Origin: Novosphingobium kaempferiae
Lineage (GTDB): Bacteria; Pseudomonadota; Alphaproteobacteria; Sphingomonadales; Sphingomonadaceae
Assembly (NCBI RefSeq): GCF_021227995.1
Contig: NZ_CP089301.1
Coordinates: forward strand, 1,984,001 to 2,048,000
DNA length: 64,000 nucleotides
Reading direction: 5' to 3'
Shown piece after piece: positions 1-6,773 of the stretch. A model generated the notes under the pieces. That model was given only the letters and a program-made list of their open reading frames with translations, was not told the origin of the DNA and ran no database searches. Position 1 is the first letter of the stretch; each line of letters begins with the position of its first letter. The position numbers were made by a program, and so were the translations under genes.

Positions 1-120
1 CGCCCCGCGCTGCTGGACACCGATGGTTCGGCGCTTGTCATTCACGCCAACCCCGACGACTATACGACGCAACCCATCGGCGGCGCGGGTGACCGCATCG
101 CCTGCGCCGTGATCCGCTGA
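1..120 (+). CDS. sodC: Cu/Zn superoxide dismutase, C-terminal end (partial)
   Basis: The open frame enters from the left edge and stops with TGA at 118-120, giving the last 39 residues. The text around ALVIHANPDDYTTQPIGGAG and the closing RIACAVIR matches the conserved C-terminal part of bacterial Cu/Zn superoxide dismutases: the HAxxDDY segment, the Gly-rich loop, the disulfide Cys and the final strand. SodC normally works in the periplasm, converting superoxide to peroxide and oxygen with a Cu/Zn centre. The metal ligands and signal peptide lie outside the window. Its position beside a zinc-handling operon fits a metal theme, but the two converge and need not be co-regulated. Confidence 0.85.
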   Translation, partial: RPALLDTDGSALVIHANPDDYTTQPIGGAGDRIACAVIR

Positions 121-135
121 GGCGGGTTGCCTCAG
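117..135. terminator. Short hairpin between convergent genes
   Basis: CTGAGGC pairs perfectly with GCCTCAG across a 5-base loop, directly overlapping the sodC stop codon. There is no T-run on either side, so it is at best a weak or Rho-assisted bidirectional terminator between sodC and the GTPase operon that ends at 184. Confidence 0.4.
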
Positions 136-183
136 ATCGGCTGCTTCCGGGCGCTCCCGCCATTCGTCCCGAACCGGGCTCGC

Positions 184-1317
184 TCAGATCCGCAACAGCC
201 CGCTGGATGGCACGTTGTCGACCAGTCCCTGAAGGCCGAACCGGGTCAGGCCGATCGTCATCAGCGCCAGCGTGCCCTGCAGTTCGTCCGGCGTGACATT
301 GCGCGTGATGAAGACGAGCCGGGTGCGGCGATCGTCGGAGGGCCAGCCGTCCAGCAGGATCGGCGGATGGAACACGTGCTGGACGCCGTGGATCACCACC
401 GGGCGATCCTCTCCGACGATGTTGACGATGCCCTTCACCCGCAGGATGTCCGCGCCCTTGAATGCGGCCAGAATGTCGAGCCATCGTTCGAAGGCGTGGG
501 CCTGCAGGGGTTCATCGAAGGTGAGGCAGGTGGCGTGAATCGAACTGTCGTGCCGATTGACGTCGTGATGGTGGTGCTCATGCCCATGATCGTGCCCATG
601 ATCGTGGTGGTGCCCGTGATCCTCATAGGCCTCTGTCTTCAGCCAGCGGCGCACATCGTCGCTCCTGGTTTCGGGATTGTAGAGCCCGGCATCGAACAGC
701 AGCGCGGCATCCACCTCGCCGTTCGTCGTCGTGACGATCGGTGCTGCCGGGTTCAAGGCGCGAAGCCTTGCTTCCAGCGCGCGGCGATCTTCGTCTGAGA
801 CGAGATCGGTCTTGGTCAGCAGGATGCGGTCGGCGACGGCGGCCTGTTTCACCGCTTCCTCGTGCGCATCGAGCGTCGCGCTGTTATTGGCGGCATCGAC
901 GGTGGCGATCACCCCGTCGAGACGATAGAGCGTCTGCAACCGCTCGTCGGTCATCAGCGTGTGCAGGATGGGTGCCGGGTCGGCGAGGCCCGTCGTCTCG
1001 ATCACGACACGGTCGAACCAGCAGGTGCCGTCGCGGCTGAAGCGCCAGGGCGCATCGCGCAAAGTTGCCAGCAGATCGCCCCGGATCGTGCAGCACAGGC
1101 ATCCGCCCATCATCTCGACAACCAGATCCTCTGTCGATCGTGCGACGAGGTCGTGGTCCAGCCCGACCGCTCCGAACTCGTTGATGATGACGAGCGCGCG
1201 GCTCATGCGTTCGGAGCGGACAAGGTGATTGAGCACGGTCGTCTTGCCGCTGCCCAGAAACCCGGTCAGCACGGAGACGGGGATCAGCGACTGCCCGCCG
1301 GTGAACAGCGTGCTCAT
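184..1317 (-). CDS. COG0523 (CobW/YjiA/ZigA-like) GTPase with His-rich loop
   Basis: A 377-aa G3E-family P-loop GTPase. Visible motifs are Walker A GFLGSGKTT (about residues 19-27), the metal-binding CxCC (GGCLCCTI, Cys 73, 75, 76), the base-recognition motif TKTD (168-171), and a strongly His-rich stretch near residues 233-257 that looks like a metal buffer. A CobW C-terminal domain follows. Family members act as metal-insertion GTPases, and Zur-controlled ones serve zinc delivery under starvation. The ATG at 1317 overlaps the stop of the 76-aa gene in an ATGA, so this is the last gene of a coupled operon starting at 3420. Zinc specificity is inferred from the Zur-like box upstream of the operon. 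Confidence 0.93.
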   Translation of the reverse strand: MSTLFTGGQSLIPVSVLTGFLGSGKTTVLNHLVRSERMSRALVIINEFGAVGLDHDLVARSTEDLVVEMMGGCLCCTIRGDLLATLRDAPWRFSRDGTCWFDRVVIETTGLADPAPILHTLMTDERLQTLYRLDGVIATVDAANNSATLDAHEEAVKQAAVADRILLTKTDLVSDEDRRALEARLRALNPAAPIVTTTNGEVDAALLFDAGLYNPETRSDDVRRWLKTEAYEDHGHHHDHGHDHGHEHHHHDVNRHDSSIHATCLTFDEPLQAHAFERWLDILAAFKGADILRVKGIVNIVGEDRPVVIHGVQHVFHPPILLDGWPSDDRRTRLVFITRNVTPDELQGTLALMTIGLTRFGLQGLVDNVPSSGLLRI

Positions 1318-1544
1318 TGCGGATTACCCTTCAACTCGGCACGGGCGAGCCGAAACCACTCGATGACCTGAGCGAGATGGCCCTTGCCCCAGGTCTCGAT
1401 GAAGCGCTGGGTGGTATGATCGCGCGGGTCCTGCAGTGCCGCGAGGCGTGTCTCGACATAAGGCAGGGTCAGCGGAATGCGGCAAAGCTGCGTGATGCAG
1501 TGCTTCCATTCCTTGTAGTTGCGTAGCGACAGTGGAGTGGTCAT
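1314..1544 (-). CDS. Small 76-aa protein of zinc operon, unknown function
   Basis: I do not recognise this family. The protein is short, soluble and fairly basic, with a KHCITQLC segment carrying a His and two Cys, and a helical, Trp-containing C-terminal half (ETWGKGHLAQVIEWFRLARA). The ATG at 1544 is chosen because it lies 20 nt after the DUF1826 stop with a GGAAG ribosome site in the gap. Its stop overlaps the GTPase start as ATGA, which signals translational coupling. Longer reading of the frame back to 1754 overlaps DUF1826 and is low-complexity Arg/Pro, so it was not used. Being sandwiched in a Zur-type operon suggests a helper of the adjacent GTPase; this is inference. Confidence 0.75.
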   Translation of the reverse strand: MTTPLSLRNYKEWKHCITQLCRIPLTLPYVETRLAALQDPRDHTTQRFIETWGKGHLAQVIEWFRLARAELKGNPQ

Positions 1545-1564
1545 CGCAAAGCGGCTTCCAGGTT

Positions 1565-2176
1565 TTAGGTGGTGTGCGCCGGGGACGGCAGGTCGAGCAC
1601 AAGGAGAAGGCGCGCCACGCCTGTTCCTGAGATCGGCGGCGAACGATGGAGGATTGCCGGAGTCTCGGCCCAGACGCGGCCCTTGAACATTCCGACATCG
1701 CCGGCGCGCAGGTGGTTGATCGGGGCATCTGGCCCAGCCTCCGCTTCGATCCATTGCGTGCCGGGCTCGGTGAGCGGCATCAGCAGGCGGGCCTTGACGT
1801 TGTCCATGTGGAACTTGCGGCAGGCATCGGTCTCGACGATCTCAAGCCGCATGCGGATGGAACCGACGTCCATGATCCGGGCATAGCTGCGGGCGAGGCC
1901 AGTGATCTCCAGAGCCAGCGCGGTATGCGAACCTTCGGGGTAGCCTGCTTCGACCAGCGCGGCAGGCAATGTGGAGGTCAGGCTTTCCACTACCAGAGTC
2001 TCCTGCACATCGTCGATCTCGTCGAAATCGAGCGTGTCGAGCCAGTCCAGATCATTCGGGCGGGGCCGTTGCCACAAGGCGAGTTGGACATGGCTGTCAT
2101 GGATGCGGCCAAGCACGGCCGGATCTTCATCGGCGATCCACGCGGCGCGAGTGCGGTCGAGCGTCGTGATGCTCAC
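1565..2176 (-). CDS. DUF1826 domain protein
   Basis: A 203-aa protein matching the DUF1826 family as I know it: the core around [17 protein letters not shown], the GTQWIE segment and the late AILHRSPPI segment. The biochemical role is unknown; family genes commonly sit next to COG0523 GTPases in zinc-responsive operons. The start is GTG at 2176, whose GTGA overlaps the stop of the preceding GTPase (2173-2175). Upstream in-frame sequence is only the antisense-like shadow of that GTPase. The conserved His-x-Asp (FHMD) and later His could form a metal site in a cupin-like fold, but that is a guess. Confidence 0.85.
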   Translation of the reverse strand: MSITTLDRTRAAWIADEDPAVLGRIHDSHVQLALWQRPRPNDLDWLDTLDFDEIDDVQETLVVESLTSTLPAALVEAGYPEGSHTALALEITGLARSYARIMDVGSIRMRLEIVETDACRKFHMDNVKARLLMPLTEPGTQWIEAEAGPDAPINHLRAGDVGMFKGRVWAETPAILHRSPPISGTGVARLLLVLDLPSPAHTT

Positions 2177-3420
2177 TCTGCCGCCTCCATCGCCTGCTCG
2201 CCCCAGGCGGGGAACGGATCGCGCAGATCCTGCCACCGGGCGGGCGTGAAATCGTCGACCGGCAGCAGGCAGGCATCGAGCCGGGTGCGAATGCGGACCT
2301 CGTCCATGCCGATGCCGATGAACACCAGTTCCTGCCGTCGGTCGCCCCAGGTCTGGTCCCAGTGCCGCGCGACGAACGTCTCGAAGCGATCGTCCTCGGG
2401 CCACTGGTTCTTGGGAATGCTGCCCCACCAGCGGCCCATCCGCGAGGTCATGGTCTGCGCGCCCGCGACGGCCAGTTCACCCACCCAATCGGGCCGTGTC
2501 GCCAGCCAGAAATGGCCCTTGGCACGGACCACCGCATCAAGCCCGTCGCCGGTCAGGAAGGCGTAGAACCGCGCAGGATCGAACGGGCGGCGGGCGCGGT
2601 AGACGAAGCTCTCGATCCCGTACTCCTCGGTCTCGGAAACGTGTTTGGCATAGCCATAGAGTTCCTTGGCCCAGAGCGGGTTCTGCGCTGCCTTCTCCTC
2701 GTCGAACAGGCCGGTATCGAGGATCGCATCGAGCGGGGCGCGGCCCTGGTCGCAGGTCAGGATGCGCGCGTCGGCATTGAGGCTGGCTACCAGCTTCTTG
2801 ACCACCGCCAGTTGCTCGGCAGTGACGGACGATGCCTTGTTGACGATCACGACGTCGGCGAACTCGATTTGCTCGACCAGCAGGCCGACAAGGCTGCGGG
2901 TGTCGTCTTCGCCCAACGCCTCGCCGCGATCGGCAAGGAAGTCCTGACTGGAATAGTCTTTCAGCACGTTGATCGCATCGACCACGGTGACCATCGTATC
3001 GAGCCGGGCGACATCGCCAAGGGACAGCCCGGCCTCATCCCGGAACGAGAAAGTACTGGCGACCGGCAGCGGCTCGGAAATCCCGGTGCTCTCGATCACC
3101 AGATAATCGAAACGGCCCGCCGCGGCGAGCGCGCGCACTTCCTGCAGCAGATCATCGCGCAAGGTGCAGCAGATGCAGCCGTTAGTCATCTCGACCAGCG
3201 TTTCTTCCGATCGCGCCAGCGCCGCATCACCGCCGCGTACAAGGTCGGCGTCGATGTTCACCTCGGACATGTCGTTGACGATGACCGCCACGCGCCGCCT
3301 CTCTCGGTTGGCGAGGATATGGTTGAGCAGCGTCGTCTTGCCCGCCCCGAGAAAGCCGGACAGGACGGTGACGGGCAGCTTCCCGCCATCGGCGGGCGAG
3401 GGAGTGCGAGAGAGAGTCAT
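2173..3420 (-). CDS. COG0523 GTPase, ZigA-like zinc chaperone
   Basis: A 415-aa G3E GTPase and the first gene of the zinc operon. Motifs: GFLGAGKTT (about 22-30), switch-region NDMSEVN, CxCC in NGCICCTL (Cys 82, 84, 85), ESTGISEP (Walker B region) and NKAS (about 194-197). The C-terminal CobW domain contains [10 protein letters not shown]. Length and motif spelling resemble the long ZigA/YciC class used under zinc deprivation, rather than the shorter His-rich paralogue at 184-1317. The ATG at 3420 lies 18 bp from a Zur-like dyad. It overlaps the next gene by 4 nt. The protein is cytoplasmic and presumably delivers zinc to clients; the client is not visible. Confidence 0.93.
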   Translation of the reverse strand: MTLSRTPSPADGGKLPVTVLSGFLGAGKTTLLNHILANRERRRVAVIVNDMSEVNIDADLVRGGDAALARSEETLVEMTNGCICCTLRDDLLQEVRALAAAGRFDYLVIESTGISEPLPVASTFSFRDEAGLSLGDVARLDTMVTVVDAINVLKDYSSQDFLADRGEALGEDDTRSLVGLLVEQIEFADVVIVNKASSVTAEQLAVVKKLVASLNADARILTCDQGRAPLDAILDTGLFDEEKAAQNPLWAKELYGYAKHVSETEEYGIESFVYRARRPFDPARFYAFLTGDGLDAVVRAKGHFWLATRPDWVGELAVAGAQTMTSRMGRWWGSIPKNQWPEDDRFETFVARHWDQTWGDRRQELVFIGIGMDEVRIRTRLDACLLPVDDFTPARWQDLRDPFPAWGEQAMEAAE

Positions 3421-3437
3421 GGAGCCTCTTGCCTTTA

Positions 3438-3454
3438 ATGTTACGGTATATCAT
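3438..3454. promoter_or_regulatory. Zur-like operator between divergent genes
   Basis: ATGTTACGGTATATCAT agrees with the alphaproteobacterial Zur pattern ATGTTATNNNATAACAT at 12 of the 14 defined positions. It sits between the GTPase operon (start 3420, minus) and the MerC-domain gene (start 3488, plus), so one site could repress both in zinc-replete cells. The family consensus is from general knowledge; the match was read by eye. Confidence 0.65.
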
Positions 3455-3487
3455 TACGCGACAGCAAGGCGCGTGAAAAGGCTTAAA

Positions 3488-3901
3488 ATGAAAAAGGAAT
3501 CCCGACCTGCCGTGGGCAATTGGCTCGACGGCGCTGCAACCTGCGCTTCCGCCGCTTGCCTCATTCACTGCCTCGTACTGCCGTTGATCATCGCCGCCTT
3601 GCCCAGTCTTGCCGGAAGCATCGATCCGGGAGAGCGCTTCCACACTCTCCTTCTGGCATTCGCGATTCCCACCAGCGCGCTGGCACTTGTTCCCGGTTGG
3701 CGTTCCAGCGGGGCGGTCGGACCGCTGGCATGCGGATTGATCGGGCTTGTCCTGCTTGCGGTCGGTGTCGCCATGGAGGGCAGCGAAGCTGCGGAGACCG
3801 CAGTGACGGTTACGGGCAGCCTGCTGCTTGCAGGGGCCCACCTTGCCAACTGGCGGCTAAGGCAGGCCCGCTGCCCTGGCGGCAGCGACTGCTCCTGCTG
3901 A
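3488..3901 (+). CDS. MerC-domain integral membrane protein
   Basis: A 137-aa protein with about four hydrophobic segments and the MerC-type ACLIHCLVLPL motif in the first helix, whose Cys pair could bind a soft metal. It ends in a cytoplasmic-looking CPGGSDCSC Cys cluster. MerC proteins import Hg(II) in mer operons, but no merA or merT is nearby. Placement opposite a COG0523 operon across a Zur-like box points to zinc or a related divalent ion. The ATG at 3488 is preferred; GTG at 3473 is in frame and would add five Lys/Arg-rich residues. The gene converges on the MerR gene ending at 4011. Confidence 0.8.
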   Translation: MKKESRPAVGNWLDGAATCASAACLIHCLVLPLIIAALPSLAGSIDPGERFHTLLLAFAIPTSALALVPGWRSSGAVGPLACGLIGLVLLAVGVAMEGSEAAETAVTVTGSLLLAGAHLANWRLRQARCPGGSDCSC

Positions 3902-4010
3902 CCGGTGGCATCCAGACGGCCCGCCGGGTGCCGCGTCACTCCGGCCCGGTTTAGCCGAAGACCATGGCGCGATGCGCCGGAATTGCGGCGATAAAACAAT
4001 CAGCCATGGA

Positions 4011-4427
4011 TCAACCGGCGCTGTGGGGTTTGCAAACCGGGCCAAGTGCTTCGATGATCCGGCAGTCAGCGACGATCCCGCCATCGCAGGAATCGATCAC
4101 CCGCTTGAGTTCCCTGCGAAGCGCAGCAAGATCCGCCAGCTTGCGCTCCACTTCCACCAGATGCTCCTTCGCGATAGCATCGATGCCTGCGCAGTCGCAG
4201 CTGCGATCCCCCGATATGCCGAGCAACGCGCGAACCTGATCGAGCGAAAATCCCAGGTCGCGGGCGCGGCGGATGAAGGACAGGCGGCCAAGTTCAGCCT
4301 CACCATAATCGCGGTAATTGCCCGCCGTTCGTGCCGGCCTGGGAAGCAGGCCGATGCGTTCATAATAGCGGATCGTCTCGACCTTGGTGCCGGTTACCTT
4401 GCCCATATCTCCGATCGTGAGTGCCAT
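4011..4427 (-). CDS. MerR-family metal-responsive regulator
   Basis: A 138-aa MerR protein. The N-terminal winged helix (IGDMGKVTGTKVETIRYYER) is followed by the dimerisation helix and a C-terminal metal loop. Cysteines fall at about positions 77 and 79 (RSCDCAG), 114 and 122 (CX7C) and 132. A Cys near 77-79 is typical of divalent-metal sensors such as ZntR, CadR and PbrR, while Cu(I)/Au(I) sensors carry Ser there, so Zn/Cd/Pb/Hg/Co sensing is more likely than copper. The gene lies 72 nt downstream of the TonB receptor in the same orientation and may be co-transcribed with it. The palindromic promoter at 6494-6524 is its probable target. Confidence 0.88.
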   Translation of the reverse strand: MALTIGDMGKVTGTKVETIRYYERIGLLPRPARTAGNYRDYGEAELGRLSFIRRARDLGFSLDQVRALLGISGDRSCDCAGIDAIAKEHLVEVERKLADLAALRRELKRVIDSCDGGIVADCRIIEALGPVCKPHSAG

Positions 4428-4499
4428 GCTTTTGCCCCTTTAGTCACTGCAAGCCGCATAGGGCCTGCCGGCAGATACGGCGCAAGTTTGCCCCACCCC

Positions 4500-6494
4500 T
4501 TATTCGGCGCCAAACCGGATCCGCACCCCTCCGTTTACCGTGAATCCATCGGTCGGTGCCCAGGCATCGACCGTCCATGCTCCCGTCGGTGCCCGTCGGG
4601 ACAACAGCAGCGGGTCGTACTTCGTCTGTCGCACGTTCAGCAGATTTTCCGCGTTCGCGAACAGGCTGACCCTGCCCAGCGCCAGTTCCCCCATCGCACC
4701 GAGGAGGACGTAGGGTTTGCCGCGCGTCCGATAGGGATTGTCGTCAAGCGACTGGCGCCCGGTGTAGTAGGCCTCGACCCCGAACCGCCCTCGCCCTTCC
4801 TTTTCCCACATGCCGACCAGCCCCACGGCGTCGCGCGGCGTCAGCGGCACCGTTCGCCGACCATCCCCATCGGGATCGGGCTCGCTCGCGACGACGTGCA
4901 CGTAACTGGCGGTAAGCGACACGGCATCCCACCGATAACGCAGCAGCACTTCCGCACCCCGTGTGCGGGTGACGCCCTCGGCGCTGACCAGCGTGACATG
5001 CTCGTCGTCGACGACCTGCAACTGCTGGGCATGGTCGATATCGGACGCGAAAAAGCTGAAGTTTGCTTCGACAGGGCCGCTGGCATAGCCGAAGTCGATC
5101 GAACTGCTGTCGGCGATCTCGGCCTTCAGCTTGCCGTAGGGCGCGAGGCGCGACAGGCCGTTCGCCTCGGTCTCCTCTACGAATGGCGTCGGTGCATAGA
5201 AGCCGCGTCCCAGCGAAGCGCGGATCGTCCACGGTCCGGGGCGATAAAGTGCCGACAGCCTTGGGCTGAGATGCGAGCCGTATTCGCTGTGCGCATCCCA
5301 GCGCGTGCTTGCCGCCAGTGTCAGGTCGGCGGCAACCTCATGCTCTCCCTGCACGAACAGGGCGGGCACGAAGTAACTGTAGTCGAAATCCGCGAAAGCC
5401 TTCGAGCGATAATCGTCGACCTGGATCGCGACGCCTGCCAGCCAGTTCGTTGCCCCAACTCGCCCGCCGACGGAAGCCTCGGCCAGTGCGGTGCGGTGGC
5501 GGTCGTGCTCCACCGTGTCACCGAAGACATGGCGGTGCAGCTGTGTAACGCCTGACGCGCGCAGATGCAGGGTGCCGAGACCTTCGAGCGGCATCTCAGC
5601 GGTCAGGCCGAGATCATAGCGGCGGCTGCGCAGGGTTTGCGCGAACGGCGCGCCGTCAGGCATGGCGGCTCCGGGCATGGTGCCGCCATCGCGCTGCTCG
5701 GCCATGGTGCCGAACGTCAGCAGCGCATTTGTGCCGTCGGCCGCGTCCAGAAACAGCCGCGGGCGCACGGCAAAGCGCTCATATCCGGGCATGTCCGCCC
5801 AGCCGTCGTCGTTCAGGTCGCGACGGCTCTGGCGGTCGTAGCCGGCGGTGAGCGAAGCGCTCAACGTGCCCGTCAGCGGCGCCGCGACATAACCCGTCGC
5901 GTCCAGCCCATCGCGGCTGGTGGCGTTGAGCAGCAGTTCGCCCTGCGGCGCGGTCTGCGGACGGCGGGATACGAGATTGATGACACCCCCCAACGCGGAC
6001 GGCCCATAAAGCGCCGAAGTCGCCCCCTTGATGATCTCCACCTGCCCAAGATCGGTGGGCGGAATCTGCAGGAGGCCGATCGAGGGTGTCTGCCCGCCGT
6101 AAAGCGGCAGCCCATCCGCTAGTATCTGCGTGTAGCGCCCCTTCAACCCCTGTATCCGCACATTGGCGGCGCCCAACGCAGATGAAGTCGTCTGCACGCG
6201 CACGCCCGGCGTCTCGCTGACCAGCATGGCGATGTTGCCGGGACGCATCAGGAGCTTCTCCTCGATCTCCTCGCGATTGATGACATCGACCCTGATCGGC
6301 TCATCCTGCACGCGGCGACCGTTGCGTGTCGCCTGCACGACGATTTCGGTCTCTTCATCCGCCTGCGGCTCCTCCTGCGCGTGAAGGCCCTGCGGCAATG
6401 CCAAGCCGATCGCGAGCGCCAGCGTGCTCAGACGGTACGAGTATCCATTCGAGATCAATTGCTGCCGCCCCGGTAACGCCCGTCGAGGGAGCAT
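4500..6494 (-). CDS. TonB-dependent receptor under a MerR-type promoter
   Basis: A 664-aa outer-membrane receptor. A signal peptide ends near GLHAQ. The TonB-box region (ETEIVVQATR) is followed by the plug (IQGLKGRYTQILADGLPLYGG, EIIKGATSALYGPSALGGVINL) and a 22-strand barrel with a closing aromatic segment. A barrel loop carries a His cluster (LHRHVF, EHDRHRT) that could be a metal-binding site. The ligand is unknown; control by a metal sensor suggests a metal or metal complex. The ATG at 6494 begins on the last base of the predicted -10 element, so translation more likely starts downstream, for example at an in-frame TTG at 6458 just before SNGYSYRLS. Confidence 0.88.
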   Translation of the reverse strand: MLPRRALPGRQQLISNGYSYRLSTLALAIGLALPQGLHAQEEPQADEETEIVVQATRNGRRVQDEPIRVDVINREEIEEKLLMRPGNIAMLVSETPGVRVQTTSSALGAANVRIQGLKGRYTQILADGLPLYGGQTPSIGLLQIPPTDLGQVEIIKGATSALYGPSALGGVINLVSRRPQTAPQGELLLNATSRDGLDATGYVAAPLTGTLSASLTAGYDRQSRRDLNDDGWADMPGYERFAVRPRLFLDAADGTNALLTFGTMAEQRDGGTMPGAAMPDGAPFAQTLRSRRYDLGLTAEMPLEGLGTLHLRASGVTQLHRHVFGDTVEHDRHRTALAEASVGGRVGATNWLAGVAIQVDDYRSKAFADFDYSYFVPALFVQGEHEVAADLTLAASTRWDAHSEYGSHLSPRLSALYRPGPWTIRASLGRGFYAPTPFVEETEANGLSRLAPYGKLKAEIADSSSIDFGYASGPVEANFSFFASDIDHAQQLQVVDDEHVTLVSAEGVTRTRGAEVLLRYRWDAVSLTASYVHVVASEPDPDGDGRRTVPLTPRDAVGLVGMWEKEGRGRFGVEAYYTGRQSLDDNPYRTRGKPYVLLGAMGELALGRVSLFANAENLLNVRQTKYDPLLLSRRAPTGAWTVDAWAPTDGFTVNGGVRIRFGAE

Positions 6495-6524
6495 CGATAG
6501 TCCCTGTAGCAGCTACAGGGTCAA
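6494..6524 (-). promoter_or_regulatory. MerR-type promoter/operator of the TonB receptor
   Basis: On the minus strand, TTGACC (6524-6519) and TATCGA (6499-6494) are separated by 19 bp, the overlong spacer that MerR activators untwist. The spacer and the end of the -35 box hold a perfect 9+1+9 palindrome, CCCTGTAGCAGCTACAGGG (6502-6520). The architecture is unmistakable for this family; assignment to the regulator at 4011-4427 is by proximity. Confidence 0.82.
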
Positions 6525-6664
6525 TGCCCTGTTCACTCTTTCCCGAGATTTTCGAGAGCAGCAGTTCGAGCTGCCTGTTGCGGCACCAAATCGCGGCGAC
6601 CGGGCGAGGCGGTAGCCACTCAGCTTTTCAGCTTGGGACACAAGGGAGAAACCATCAGGACACG

Positions 6665-6681
6665 ATGTTGTAACATTACAT
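6665..6681. promoter_or_regulatory. Zur-like operator 1 upstream of znuD-like gene
   Basis: ATGTTGTAACATTACAT matches the Zur pattern ATGTTATNNNATAACAT at 12 of 14 defined positions. It lies about 93 bp before the receptor ATG, a position that could repress its promoter. Confidence 0.65.
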
Positions 6682-6735
6682 GGATCACGCTAAAGCCTGC
6701 ATCGACCTCCCGAGTCCCGGCGGCACGGGTAAGTC

Positions 6736-6752
6736 ATGATATGTTACACCAT
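6736..6752. promoter_or_regulatory. Zur-like operator 2 (weaker)
   Basis: ATGATATGTTACACCAT matches the same pattern at 11 of 14 positions, just upstream of the receptor start. With the stronger site about 70 bp away it may form a two-site operator. A partly overlapping inverted pair GTAA...TTAC is also visible here. Confidence 0.45.
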
Positions 6753-6773
6753 CCCTCCCAAGGTATCAGGTCC

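Noticed and set aside
544..620. Possible repeat array from the CATGATCGTG/CATGATCGTGG runs
   Set aside because: This is the coding sequence of the His/Asp/Gly-rich metal loop of the GTPase, not a CRISPR or tandem repeat element.
3438..3900. A mercury-resistance operon based on the MerC and MerR genes
   Set aside because: No merA, merT, merP or merB; the two genes converge and each is better explained by its own metal-homeostasis partner.
3972..5555. A 527-codon plus-strand frame
   Set aside because: Antisense of the MerR gene and the receptor; no ribosome site and no recognisable domain.
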